From positions 1,612,001 to 1,676,000 of the forward strand of contig NZ_SZYH01000001.1 in the NCBI RefSeq assembly GCF_005298175.1: a stretch of DNA of 64,000 nt, written 5' to 3'. The stretch comes from Marinobacter panjinensis. Its GTDB lineage: Bacteria; Pseudomonadota; Gammaproteobacteria; Pseudomonadales; Oleiphilaceae. Positions within the stretch are counted from its first letter, which is position 1, and each line of letters starts with the position of its first letter. Under the pieces are notes generated by a model. The model made no database searches and had not been told where the DNA came from. It saw only the letters and a program-made list of their open reading frames with translations. Shown here piece after piece: positions 17,726 through 26,860 of this stretch. Both the position numbers and the translations under genes were made by a program.

Positions 17726-18825
17726 CAGTCATCGTCACTGAACGCGGAACGATGAAACTCCACGGCCTCGTTCGCTTCCTTAATGCCCGCTTCCAGCAAT
17801 TCCGGTATATCTCCGCCAGCAAGCACTTCCAGTACCGCGTGAACACCCTGGGAGAGCGAGCTCAGGCTGTAGCCGCCTTCTAACACCAGCGCGAGTCTGC
17901 CTTCGCAATGCTGGTCAGCGATGTCCTGGATGATACGGGTGATAACCTTGAACCCATCGTAAGTCAGGTTCAGAGCCATATCATTGCGGTGGGGGTCGAA
18001 CCCCGCTGAGACCAGAATCAGATCCGGTTTGAAGTGCTCGGCCGCCGGCACCAGTATTTCGCGATACACTTTTTCAAAGGCGACGTCTCCGGCTGACTCC
18101 GGAAGCGGGACATTGATGGTATAGCCCTCGCCGAATCCGGCACCGACTTCTTCAAGGTCACCGGAACCCGGGTAAAAGGGTGCGGCACAATGGGTATCGA
18201 AGAAGAGGACATCCGGGTCCGCCCAGAAAATATCCTGGGTTCCATTACCGTGGTGCGCATCCCAATCGATGATCAGCACCCGTTCACAGCCCAGTTTTGC
18301 CTGGGCATGGGCAGCCGCCACCGCGACGTTATTCAACAGGCAAAAGCCCCTTGCCCTCACCGGTTCTGCGTGATGCCCCGGCGGACGCACCAGCGCGAAC
18401 GCACTCTGGCAATCGCCATTAACCACGCTCTCCACGGCCGCAATGGCGTTTCCGGCTGCCGCCAGGGCGGCGGTGACACTGTTGGGCGAGACTGCGGTAG
18501 TGTCCGAATCCACCCAGGCGGCCTTCCCGAACAGCGAGAGGAAGTGATCCAGATAAGAGGTGGTGTGCACCCGGGCGAGCTGGTTATAGGTCGCGGCACT
18601 CCCCACCTTGAATTGGACACCGGGTACAGGGTGTTGCTCCAGGTACTCCATGACTGCACTCAGCCGCCCAGGGTGCTCCGGATAACTCCACTTGAAGTCC
18701 AGGCCCTGCAGGATATGCCGGACACGCTTTTCTACCCGGCTGGGAACGAAAGGCAGATCCACCTGTGGGTCGTGGCCCAACATGACATCATCATAAAAAA
18801 CATTCACTGTTCGGTCGCCTAGCAC
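17725..18825 (-). CDS. Histone deacetylase family (AcuC/acetylpolyamine amidohydrolase-like) hydrolase
   Basis: This is a 366-residue zinc-dependent deacetylase of the arginase/deacetylase fold. Visible catalytic features are a Pro-Gly-His-His-Ala segment, a Cys-Leu-Leu-Asn-Asn-Val segment, the Asp-Trp-Asp-Ala-His-His-Gly-Asn-Gly-Thr metal motif, and a Ser-Ala-Gly-Phe-Asp segment. In bacteria these enzymes act on acetylpolyamines, acetyl-CoA synthetase or unknown acyl-lysine substrates. It is followed on the same strand by nothing close. Upstream lies the GNAT gene, 44 bases away on the same strand. An acyltransferase next to a deacylase is suggestive, but no link is proven. Confidence 0.88.
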   Translation of the reverse strand: MLGDRTVNVFYDDVMLGHDPQVDLPFVPSRVEKRVRHILQGLDFKWSYPEHPGRLSAVMEYLEQHPVPGVQFKVGSAATYNQLARVHTTSYLDHFLSLFGKAAWVDSDTTAVSPNSVTAALAAAGNAIAAVESVVNGDCQSAFALVRPPGHHAEPVRARGFCLLNNVAVAAAHAQAKLGCERVLIIDWDAHHGNGTQDIFWADPDVLFFDTHCAAPFYPGSGDLEEVGAGFGEGYTINVPLPESAGDVAFEKVYREILVPAAEHFKPDLILVSAGFDPHRNDMALNLTYDGFKVITRIIQDIADQHCEGRLALVLEGGYSLSSLSQGVHAVLEVLAGGDIPELLEAGIKEANEAVEFHRSAFSDDD

Positions 18826-18869
18826 GCATGTCTCCTTCTCGCCTTGGATATCTTATACTGTAACGGTTT

Positions 18870-19412
18870 CTAGGATCGATTGTTCAGGGCTTCCTGCACA
18901 GCAGTGGTGAATGCCGCGGCACGCACCCCTATGGTTTTAAAGCCCAGCCTGGTCCACGCCGCCTTGGCCTCTTTGTTCGATGCAGAATACTCCAGAACCA
19001 ACTCATAGGCACCGCGGCTCTCAGCGAATGCCACCAGGCTACGCAGCAGGTCGGGAAAAATCCCCAGCTTGCGAAACTCGGGCTCCACCCAGACATCATC
19101 AATGAATGCCGACCGGTACTCCACGTGACTGGTCTGCTCCCAGATGCCCTGATTGCGCAAAATATAAATATAGCCCATACCAACAAGCCCTGTCCCCGGC
19201 ACCTCCGCCACCATAATGTGCTTATTGGCATCGGTCAGCGACGACAGCAGTACCCCGTGAAGACGATCCCATTCACGCTCCTGCAGGCTCTGGGGTGGCG
19301 CACCCGAAACGTGGAGAGCCAGCTTGGCGAGGAATTCCACCAGCACGGGGATATCATCCTCTACGGCTTCCCGTATCAGAAACTTTTTGCCAGCCTCTTT
19401 CTTGTTAACCAT
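18870..19412 (-). CDS. GNAT family N-acetyltransferase
   Basis: This 180-residue single-domain acetyltransferase has an N-terminal Ile-Arg-Glu-Ala segment. A Val-Glu-Pro-Glu-Phe-Arg-Lys-Leu-Gly-Ile-Phe stretch (about 110-120) corresponds to the acetyl-CoA pyrophosphate-binding loop. The usual Gln/Arg-x-x-Gly-x-Gly/Ala loop is changed here. Its ATG overlaps the last 8 bases of the upstream c-di-GMP phosphodiesterase gene, which implies translational coupling. The substrate is unknown. Confidence 0.82.
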   Translation of the reverse strand: MVNKKEAGKKFLIREAVEDDIPVLVEFLAKLALHVSGAPPQSLQEREWDRLHGVLLSSLTDANKHIMVAEVPGTGLVGMGYIYILRNQGIWEQTSHVEYRSAFIDDVWVEPEFRKLGIFPDLLRSLVAFAESRGAYELVLEYSASNKEAKAAWTRLGFKTIGVRAAAFTTAVQEALNNRS

Positions 19413-21249
19413 TCTGCGACTCCTGTAGAACCATTGGGTGTGATCGCAAAGCGGGAATCTGATCCGGAGGCAGCGGGCGGGAAAAAAGATAACCTTGGCC
19501 GTAAGTGCAATGATGTCCGTGCAGGAAGGTCAATTGCTCTTTCTTCTCAATACCTTCAGCCACCTGCTCCATCCCCAGGGCCTTGGCCATCTCGATAATG
19601 GTGCGGGTAATCGTAGCTCCGTCCTCGCTCGTCGGCAGGCCATCAATGAACGAGCGGTCAATCTTGAGACTACTCACCGGCACGCGGCGCAGGTAAGACA
19701 AAGAAGAGTAACCGGTACCAAAATCGTCGATGTTGATGTCTATGCTTCGCGCCTTCAGCCGCACCAGATTTTGCTCCACGGCCTCATTGTCCCGCACCAG
19801 GGAATGCTCGGTGATTTCAATGCGCAGCAGCTTTTCGGGAACTTGCGCCAATGCCAGTCGGTTGAGCAGTTCCTCCGAGAACGTCGGCTGCACCAATTCA
19901 GCCGGCGATACATTCACTGCAACGGGAATATCCCACTCCGGCTGCTCCGAGCACCATGCCTGCAACTGCCGGCAGACCTCCTCTCGAACCCATCGGCCGA
20001 TAGGAAGAATCAGGCCACTTTGTTCTGCCAGTGGAATAAACCGATCCGGAGAGACCTGGCCAAGCTCAGAACACCGCCAACGCAGCAGTGCTTCGACCCC
20101 CGTCATCTGGCCGGTGGTCAAGGATAAAATCGGCTGGTACAGCAAATAGAACTCATCCCGTGCCAGTGCCCTTTTCAGGCAGGACTCGATTTTCAGGATC
20201 TCGGAGAATGCGTCCGAATGGGCAGCATCGAAGTAATGCACTGGCTCGGCCAGGCTCTCAGGGCTGACCCGAATCGCCGCCGATGCCTGTTCGATCAAGG
20301 CCTCCGGGCTGTCACCCTGATCGGGAAACAGGCTTCCCCCGATACGGACTCTCAGATAATGCTCCTGGCCCAGGCAGCGATAGGGGTGCTCGAGCGCCAC
20401 ATGGATCTGGTGAGTGACGTCTTTACGCTGGCTGTCATTGTGTACCGGAAACACCAGCACCAGCTCATCGGCTTGCAGGTGGGCCACTGAACCACCCTCG
20501 GGGCAATTATCTCGCAGCCGTTGGGCCAGTTGCTGCAACAGTTCATCGCCCCCCTGGGTGCCCAGGCTCTGATTAATCAGACGCAGCCCCGTTACGTTGA
20601 ACAGCAGCACCGCTACCTGCAGGGATTCCATCGTGGCCAGCTTGAGCAGCTGGCTCAAGCGGTCCATCAGCAACTGGCGATTGGGCAGCTGGGTCAGGGG
20701 GTCGTAATAGGCCGAGCGCTCAATTGAGCTTTTCAGTGCCAGCAAGTCCGCATCGTGGGAAATTTCATTTTCGATCAGATCAGCAAACTGGCGCAGGCGG
20801 GTACGATGCTCCTCGTCGAAATACCTGGGTTGGTGATCCAGCACGCAGAGCGTGCCCAGAGCCCGCCCCGCAGGGCCGCGCACTACAGCGCCCGCATAGA
20901 AGCGAATGTAGGGCTCACCGGTGACCAGCGGATTACCCGCAAAGCGCGGGTCATCCAGCGCATCGGGTACAACCAGCAATGAATCCTGGTTTATGGCGTG
21001 GCCACAGAAGGAAATATCGCGGGGACACTGGGTTTTATTCCAGCCCAGCCGGGATTTGAACCACTGCCGATCACGGTCCAGCAAGGTGATCAATACGATA
21101 GGAAGTCCGAATATACTCGCCACCAGGCTGGTATACCGGTCAAAACGTAGCTCCGACGCCGTGTCCAGCAGTCGAAGGCCATACAGCTCCTCCAGGCGCT
21201 CCTCTTCACCTTCAGTAATCTCTGGGGGTATATAGGCGTTCTGATTCAT
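19405..21249 (-). CDS. GAF-GGDEF(degenerate)-EAL c-di-GMP phosphodiesterase
   Basis: This cytoplasmic protein of about 614 residues has no transmembrane helix. An N-terminal GAF sensor (about 25-160) has the Phe-Cys-Gly-His-Ala-Ile motif common in this group. A GGDEF domain follows with its active site degraded to Gln-Ala-Asp-Glu-Leu, so it should not make c-di-GMP. The C-terminal EAL domain has Glu-Ala-Leu-Leu-Arg-Trp and the Asp-Asp-Phe-Gly-Thr-Gly-Tyr-Ser-Ser-Leu loop intact, so it should hydrolyse c-di-GMP. The open frame reaches 21447, but this overlaps the divergent RNase Z gene. The ATG at 21249 gives a clean N-terminus. It is coupled to the GNAT gene downstream. Confidence 0.88.
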   Translation of the reverse strand: MNQNAYIPPEITEGEEERLEELYGLRLLDTASELRFDRYTSLVASIFGLPIVLITLLDRDRQWFKSRLGWNKTQCPRDISFCGHAINQDSLLVVPDALDDPRFAGNPLVTGEPYIRFYAGAVVRGPAGRALGTLCVLDHQPRYFDEEHRTRLRQFADLIENEISHDADLLALKSSIERSAYYDPLTQLPNRQLLMDRLSQLLKLATMESLQVAVLLFNVTGLRLINQSLGTQGGDELLQQLAQRLRDNCPEGGSVAHLQADELVLVFPVHNDSQRKDVTHQIHVALEHPYRCLGQEHYLRVRIGGSLFPDQGDSPEALIEQASAAIRVSPESLAEPVHYFDAAHSDAFSEILKIESCLKRALARDEFYLLYQPILSLTTGQMTGVEALLRWRCSELGQVSPDRFIPLAEQSGLILPIGRWVREEVCRQLQAWCSEQPEWDIPVAVNVSPAELVQPTFSEELLNRLALAQVPEKLLRIEITEHSLVRDNEAVEQNLVRLKARSIDINIDDFGTGYSSLSYLRRVPVSSLKIDRSFIDGLPTSEDGATITRTIIEMAKALGMEQVAEGIEKKEQLTFLHGHHCTYGQGYLFSRPLPPDQIPALRSHPMVLQESQNG

Positions 21250-21325
21250 GGCTATCCAAAGCATCCGGAAGAAACCTGTATCCCAGTGTAGAATATAAGA
21301 CAGCCTATACCAGACTGGATACACA

Positions 21326-22306
21326 ATGGACTTCACCTTCCTGGGCACCTCCGCCGGAACACCGACACGGTCACGCAACGTGAGTGGCCTGGCCCTGTGC
21401 CACTCCGGCCCCAAACCCTGGTACCTGGTGGACTGCGGTGAAGGCACCCAGCATCAGTTACTGCGCACTCGCTATTCGGTCATGCAGTTGCGGGCGATAT
21501 TTATCACCCATATCCACGGCGACCATACCTTCGGCTTACCCGGGCTGCTCACCAGCGCCTCCATGCTTGGCCGCTCGGAACCGCTGGATATCATCGCCCC
21601 CGTCCAGGTTCAGCGTTTCATCGAAGCGGCGATTGACAACAGCGACTCCAGTCTCAGCTACCCCCTGAACTTCATCGATTCCGAGACCCCGGGCTTTTGC
21701 TGGCAGGATGATCACTTCCAGGTCTCCAGCGTAGCACTGTCCCATCGCGTGGACTGCCACGCCTACGTGTTCACTGAGCGCAATCTGGAGCTGCAACTGC
21801 TGCGGGACAAACTCAGGCAGAATGGCATAGAACCCGGCCCCGGCTGGGGCGAGTTGCAGAAAGGAAATGACGTAACGCTTGAGGACGGCCGGCTGCTCAG
21901 GAGCGAAGACTACACACGGATTCAACGTGTGCCCCGCCGCGTGATCGTTGCCGGCGACAACGACAATCCGGAGCTGCTAACGGATTCCAGCGACGGCACC
22001 CATGTGCTGATCCACGAAGCCACCTACACCCGGGACGTGGCCGACCGGGTCGGCCCCTGGCCACAACACAGCTCAGCGGAACAGGTGGCCCGCTTTGCCC
22101 AGCAGGTCCGCCTGCCCTACCTGGTGATGACCCACTTCAGCTCCCGCTACCAGTCCGGGCCGGGCGGCGCGCCCCATATCAACCAGTTGGCAGCCGAAGC
22201 CATGCAACACTATCGTGGCCAGCTGTTTCTGGCACGGGATTTCGATACCTACCGGCTGGAAAAGGACCTGTCACTGAGCTGTCTGACCTCCAGTACCCCG
22301 ACCTGA
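21326..22306 (+). CDS. rnz: Ribonuclease Z
   Basis: This is a 326-residue tRNA 3'-processing endonuclease of the metallo-beta-lactamase fold. The metal motif THIHGDH lies at residues 61-67. The N-terminal Phe-Leu-Gly-Thr-Ser-Ala-Gly-Thr-Pro motif and a Gly-Asp-Asn segment near residue 211 support RNase Z over other MBL proteins. It removes the 3' trailer from precursor tRNAs, especially those lacking an encoded CCA. The 76-base gap to the divergent phosphodiesterase gene must hold both promoters. The length is that of the long bacterial form. Confidence 0.92.
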   Translation: MDFTFLGTSAGTPTRSRNVSGLALCHSGPKPWYLVDCGEGTQHQLLRTRYSVMQLRAIFITHIHGDHTFGLPGLLTSASMLGRSEPLDIIAPVQVQRFIEAAIDNSDSSLSYPLNFIDSETPGFCWQDDHFQVSSVALSHRVDCHAYVFTERNLELQLLRDKLRQNGIEPGPGWGELQKGNDVTLEDGRLLRSEDYTRIQRVPRRVIVAGDNDNPELLTDSSDGTHVLIHEATYTRDVADRVGPWPQHSSAEQVARFAQQVRLPYLVMTHFSSRYQSGPGGAPHINQLAAEAMQHYRGQLFLARDFDTYRLEKDLSLSCLTSSTPT

Positions 22307-22434
22307 TAATCGGTTGGTCCCTCATTGATCAGAAGTGCATGAGGTCGTTGGAAAAAATGGCGACTTTCATCAGTTTGGTCCAGACTGTGGTCAGAAAATG
22401 ACTATCTATTTCGACAGGGCGTCGGGGGCCAGCG

Positions 22435-23763
22435 ATGATAAGGATGCATGGAGAGTATCGCCGGCATTTGCGATCCGGGATCAGACTCCCGGTGGTTCTG
22501 AAGTATGCCAATCACACCATTAAAACCAATACACTGGACGTATCGGCAAGCGGATTACGGCTGAAAAGGCCAGAGGGAGTGTATATCCGCCCCGGCGAGG
22601 TCACGGACGTCGATTTTCCCGACAAAGCCACTATGAACGTAGCGGCGACCGTGGCTTACATCGGTAAGTCCCACATTGGTATGCAATTCTGCCACAGGCG
22701 CTTTTCCGAATACGAGCTGAGGGAACTCTACGACGTTGCCCCGTCCTGGCAACGCCTGACGGCCAGAAGCAAGCGTGCATTATGGAGGAGTAGCCGCCGT
22801 TTTGCGGTTTTGTTGACCAATACCCTTTTGCGCTCCCCCATTCATGCCATGGCAAGACCGCATTTTCTGTTTGCGGTTTACGGTAACCAGCAACAGGCCG
22901 GGTCCTATTTCACGCCCGGTATGGCTCGGCGTATGCCACCCAACCTGGTGCTTGGTTTCATTCGCAATCAGGACAAGCGCGGCCTGCTGGTGGCGTCGCA
23001 ATTTATGGAGCATGAGTTAGAGGAAGATTCCGAAAAGGTTCGCTTTTACCTGGACCAATTACAGCGGGACTACCCCGATGTACAGCGGATCGCCCTCGTT
23101 GGGCGGCTCCCCAACTTCGTCATGAAAGCAGGTATCGAGATTACCGAACCGCTGGTGGAAGGGAGCCTGGGAACGCGCTATATGATCTGGGACGTAGCAC
23201 GAAAAATGCGTGAGCGCCCCCAATACAGCCAGCAGACCAGCATTGTCGTACTGGGAGGTGCCGGTCGCATCGGCAATGCGGTGTGCCAGGATCTCACCAG
23301 CTTGTATGACAAGGTGATCGGGTTTGATCCGCGCTATGAGGAGGACAGGGAGATAGTCACGGATCAGGGCACGATATTGCAGACGTCCTCCCCGGCCCAT
23401 CTGAAGGACGAAAAGCTGTACATCGGTTTAACCCATCATGGCGATGCCGTACTGGAGCTCCAGCAGCATATATCCCCAGGCTCCCTTATCGCAGATGATA
23501 CCCACCCCTGCATCAGCCTGACTGCCCGCGAACGTCTGCAGCAAAGGCAAATCGCGGTGGAAAAGGTGGTGCTTTCGCACGAGGAATTCCTGATGTGGCC
23601 ACGCATGCCGGACTGGAGCAACCGGGACATTCCAGGGTGTCTGGTTGAAGCCCTGGTTTTGCTTCGCCAACCGGGCGCAGGGGAAGGCGAATTTTCCGCA
23701 TTTTGCCAAGAAGCCGAGTTTCTCGGCTTTACCGGCCGGATGATCAGCCCGCTGGACGAATAG
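22435..23763 (+). CDS. PilZ domain fused to a Rossmann-type dehydrogenase-like domain
   Basis: The protein has 442 residues in two parts. Residues 5-100 are a PilZ domain with both c-di-GMP-binding motifs intact: Arg9-x-x-x-Arg13 and Asp35-x-Ser37-x-x-Gly40. After a basic linker, residues about 140-435 look like an NAD(P)-binding oxidoreductase, with a Gly-Gly-Ala-Gly-Arg-Ile-Gly nucleotide loop at 273-279. Its outline recalls shikimate-dehydrogenase-like or acyl-ACP-reductase-like Rossmann proteins, but I cannot assign a reaction. The obvious reading is an enzyme or structural protein controlled by c-di-GMP. An EAL gene starts 18 bases downstream, supporting a signalling role. An alternative ATG lies at 22444. 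Confidence 0.8.
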   Translation: MIRMHGEYRRHLRSGIRLPVVLKYANHTIKTNTLDVSASGLRLKRPEGVYIRPGEVTDVDFPDKATMNVAATVAYIGKSHIGMQFCHRRFSEYELRELYDVAPSWQRLTARSKRALWRSSRRFAVLLTNTLLRSPIHAMARPHFLFAVYGNQQQAGSYFTPGMARRMPPNLVLGFIRNQDKRGLLVASQFMEHELEEDSEKVRFYLDQLQRDYPDVQRIALVGRLPNFVMKAGIEITEPLVEGSLGTRYMIWDVARKMRERPQYSQQTSIVVLGGAGRIGNAVCQDLTSLYDKVIGFDPRYEEDREIVTDQGTILQTSSPAHLKDEKLYIGLTHHGDAVLELQQHISPGSLIADDTHPCISLTARERLQQRQIAVEKVVLSHEEFLMWPRMPDWSNRDIPGCLVEALVLLRQPGAGEGEFSAFCQEAEFLGFTGRMISPLDE

Positions 23764-23781
23764 GGTGAACAGGAATGCACC

Positions 23782-26337
23782 ATGATGAAACACGACAAAT
23801 GGCCGGCGGGGTTGATGGCGATATTCCTTTTATTCGCCGTTACCGCCAACGCCAAGGAACTGACGATTCAGGGTGACGCTGGCCAATACAGTCTGAACAA
23901 TCACATCGAGTACTTTCTGGGTGATGAACAAACCCTTGATCAGGCATTGCAACACGAACAATGGCAGGAAAAGTACGATGACAGCGTACTGAACCTGGGG
24001 TTCACCGACCAGGCAGTATGGCTCAGGACGACCCTGACACTTCCGGAACCGTTGACCCGTCAATGGTACCTAGTGATTCCTTACCCACTGCTGGAGGAAG
24101 TGGACCTCTATCTGGTGCGTGATCAGCAACTCCCAGCGATCTACCGCACCAGTCGCCAGGAAACTGAAAGCCGGCGAGAGCATGCCCGCAGCTACCAGGT
24201 GGCCCTGCCGTTACCGCGCGACCTGAACGGTCAGGTGGAATTGTTCCTGCGGGCACGGTCAGCGACGTCAATGCAATTGCCTGTCGAACTCTGGCGCGAG
24301 GACCGCCTGCTGCTTCGATTTTCACACCTGAGCCTCTATTGGGGCGCCTATTTCGGTGTTCTGGGTGCACTGGTGATCTACAACCTGTTCCTGTTCCTTT
24401 CCCTCAAGGATTTGGCCTACGGCTATTACGTGCTCTACATCGTCTCGATCAGCCTGCTGATGCTCTGCATTTCCGGGGCCGGGAGCGCCTGGTTCTGGGG
24501 CGGGCACCCGATACTGCCCCGTTATGCCCTGCCCATCAGCACCGCACTTGCGTCCCTGTTTGCCTTGATGTTCGCGCGCAGCTTTCTGAAATGGCAGGAC
24601 ATTTCTTCACGCTGGGATCGCAGCATGAAGATCGCCGCCGGACTGGCCGGGGTGCTGATTGTCTACACCTGGGCCGATCCTATAAACGGTGCGCTGTTCG
24701 CCGGCCTGCTGGGCACCCTGGTGATTGCATTGCTCATCACCGTGGGGCTGGCAGGCCTGAGGGCCGGCGTCGCCATTGCCCGTTACTTTGTGTTGGCCTG
24801 GACTTCCTTTGCCTTGGGGTCCGCCCTGTATTTGCTGAGCGTCTTCGATCTTCTGCCGGTAAACCTCGTCACCAACCACGCCATGCAGGTCGGCTCGGTC
24901 GCGGAGGTGCTGCTACTTTCCTTTGCCCTGGCCCATCGCATCAAGGACGAACGGGCTCGCAAGCTGGCAGCGCTGCGGAAACAGCAAATGGCCGAGCGAC
25001 AGGTCCGGGCTCTTGAAATGCAATCCATTGAACAGGCCATGCACGATTCGACGACCAGGATGCCCAATGCCTCCCTGCTCAATCAGCAGTTACAGGCAAT
25101 GATGGCTCAGAAAAAACGGATCGCACTCACGCTGGTCCACTATCCACAGGTGAAGGACATTGCGTCCAGCATGGGCCACAGGCTGGCAGAAGAAGTGTTT
25201 TGTCAGTTGATTGGCAAGCTCAACCATAAACTGGCAGGGCTGGGTGTTGTGGTCTGCCTGGAAAGCCGGCAGCACGCCTACATTGCGATTCCCGGATTCG
25301 GCTCAGCGGCATTCCTGATTGACCTCGATGAGTTCGAAGGCCCATTGGAGCCTTTCATCGAACAGGTGGTGGGTAATCATGAAATCTCTGTCCATGCCGT
25401 CCGGCTACCTGTGCTCATGAATCTGCACTGCGGCGTGGCTGTTGCCCCGGAGCATGGTGACAGCACGGAAATCCTGTACCAACACGCCTCGGCAGCACGG
25501 GACCGCAGCGAATCACGCAAGGTTCCGGTGCAGGTCTATAACAATGAAATCTCCGATTTCGCGCGGCGCCGCCTGGATCTGTTGACCGCCTTGCCGCCGG
25601 CCATCCTGGCCGGGGAGCTGGAGCTTTACCTGCAACCGCAAATGAACAACACTGGCCAGGAACTGGTGGGCGCAGAAATACTGTTGCGCTGGCAGAGTCC
25701 GCGATTCGGGGCAGTGCCCGCCGGGGAAGTGATCGAAATCGCAGAAAATGCCGGCTTGATGGATGTGCTATCGCGTTACATCGTATCCCAAGCCTGGAAA
25801 ACCATGCAGACGCTGCAGCGCCGACAACTCAACATTACCTGCAGCATCAACCTGTCGGTTCAGAATCTCACTAACAGCCACTTTGTGACCTTTGCACTGG
25901 CGGGGATCACGGAACATGCCATTCCCACGAATCGCGTGATCTTCGAAGTGACGGAGACCTCCATGATGCACAACATGGAGGCTGTGATCGGATCCCTGCT
26001 TCAGATTGCCGACAGCGGCTGCAAGATTGCCCTGGATGATTTTGGCACGGGCTACTCCTCCCTGGCCTATCTGAGCCGCCTGCCCATCCACGAGCTGAAG
26101 ATTGATCAGTGCTTCATAAGCCAGATGTGTTCCAACCAGAATGACCTGGGAATTGTCCAGAACACCCTGAAACTGGCACGCGCCCTCAGGCTGGAAGCCG
26201 TAGCCGAAGGCGTGGAGGACAATAACACCCGGGAGCTTCTCAGCTACCTGGGCTGTCACCGGCTGCAGGGCTACCTGTTTGCCAGGCCGATGCCATTGGA
26301 CAAATTCTGCGACTGGGCCATGGCGCAACACCACTGA
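23782..26337 (+). CDS. 7TM-DISM sensor with degenerate GGDEF and EAL domains
   Basis: This 851-residue membrane protein starts with a signal peptide, then a periplasmic 7TMR-DISMED2-type sensor (about 30-165) and seven transmembrane helices (about 180-385). A short coiled coil follows. The GGDEF-like region (about 420-585) has no recognisable catalytic motif. The EAL domain (about 600-845) has most catalytic residues: an Asn-Leu-Ser motif, Glu-Val-Thr-Glu, Asp-Asp-Phe-Gly-Thr-Gly-Tyr, Lys in Leu-Lys-Ile-Asp, and Ala-Glu-Gly-Val-Glu. The signature itself reads Glu-Ile-Leu. It probably hydrolyses c-di-GMP in response to a periplasmic signal. It is cotranscribed with the PilZ fusion gene. Confidence 0.87.
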   Translation: MMKHDKWPAGLMAIFLLFAVTANAKELTIQGDAGQYSLNNHIEYFLGDEQTLDQALQHEQWQEKYDDSVLNLGFTDQAVWLRTTLTLPEPLTRQWYLVIPYPLLEEVDLYLVRDQQLPAIYRTSRQETESRREHARSYQVALPLPRDLNGQVELFLRARSATSMQLPVELWREDRLLLRFSHLSLYWGAYFGVLGALVIYNLFLFLSLKDLAYGYYVLYIVSISLLMLCISGAGSAWFWGGHPILPRYALPISTALASLFALMFARSFLKWQDISSRWDRSMKIAAGLAGVLIVYTWADPINGALFAGLLGTLVIALLITVGLAGLRAGVAIARYFVLAWTSFALGSALYLLSVFDLLPVNLVTNHAMQVGSVAEVLLLSFALAHRIKDERARKLAALRKQQMAERQVRALEMQSIEQAMHDSTTRMPNASLLNQQLQAMMAQKKRIALTLVHYPQVKDIASSMGHRLAEEVFCQLIGKLNHKLAGLGVVVCLESRQHAYIAIPGFGSAAFLIDLDEFEGPLEPFIEQVVGNHEISVHAVRLPVLMNLHCGVAVAPEHGDSTEILYQHASAARDRSESRKVPVQVYNNEISDFARRRLDLLTALPPAILAGELELYLQPQMNNTGQELVGAEILLRWQSPRFGAVPAGEVIEIAENAGLMDVLSRYIVSQAWKTMQTLQRRQLNITCSINLSVQNLTNSHFVTFALAGITEHAIPTNRVIFEVTETSMMHNMEAVIGSLLQIADSGCKIALDDFGTGYSSLAYLSRLPIHELKIDQCFISQMCSNQNDLGIVQNTLKLARALRLEAVAEGVEDNNTRELLSYLGCHRLQGYLFARPMPLDKFCDWAMAQHH

Positions 26338-26391
26338 GTCCGCCCATACTGGTGTTGAAGATGATCAGCGGGTCCGTTCTGTGCCCACGCG

Positions 26392-26823
26392 CTACTTCGC
26401 CATGTGCCCCACATACGCTGCGGTAAAGGCGGTTTCCTGAAAGACTTTCAATCCGGTCTCGGCAAACGGAATCGGCAAAGGGTTGGCGGCCAGCGTGGAC
26501 TTGATCAGCGCTGGCGAAAGCAACCTTACCTCGAGACCGGCACCGTCAATCAGCTGAATGGCTGCCTCCAGCTTGAAACTGATGGCGCCACCGGCAAATT
26601 TGCCTTTCGGCATCCGCTCCTTGATCGCGACGCTGGTGACCCCGTGCTCCGCCATAAGCTCAGCAAAAGCCACCTGGAACTGTTTCAGATCGTCCCGAGT
26701 GTGGTTCCTGTTCAGGGACAGCTTGCGCACCCTGCACTCCGGCAGACTGAACTGCCCCCGATCCAGTTTCAGCAGACACACCACCGCGTCGCTGCCGGTC
26801 AGTTCCACTCCGCAAACAATCAT
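26392..26823 (-). CDS. DUF3010 family protein
   Basis: This is a protein of about 143 residues from an ATG preceded by GGGGAG. It resembles the DUF3010 family of gammaproteobacteria, beginning with a Cys-Gly-Val-Glu-Leu-Thr-Gly-Ser strand and carrying a Lys-Gly-Lys-Phe-Ala-Gly-Gly segment in the middle. The alternating acidic strands could suggest an RNase H-like fold, but that is only an impression. The function is unknown. The open frame extends to 26892, overlapping the upstream SEC-C gene. The shorter start leaves 37 bases between the two genes. Confidence 0.75.
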   Translation of the reverse strand: MIVCGVELTGSDAVVCLLKLDRGQFSLPECRVRKLSLNRNHTRDDLKQFQVAFAELMAEHGVTSVAIKERMPKGKFAGGAISFKLEAAIQLIDGAGLEVRLLSPALIKSTLAANPLPIPFAETGLKVFQETAFTAAYVGHMAK

Positions 26824-26860
26824 GGCATTGCTCCCCTTGCTCTCAATAGCCTGAACGGCC

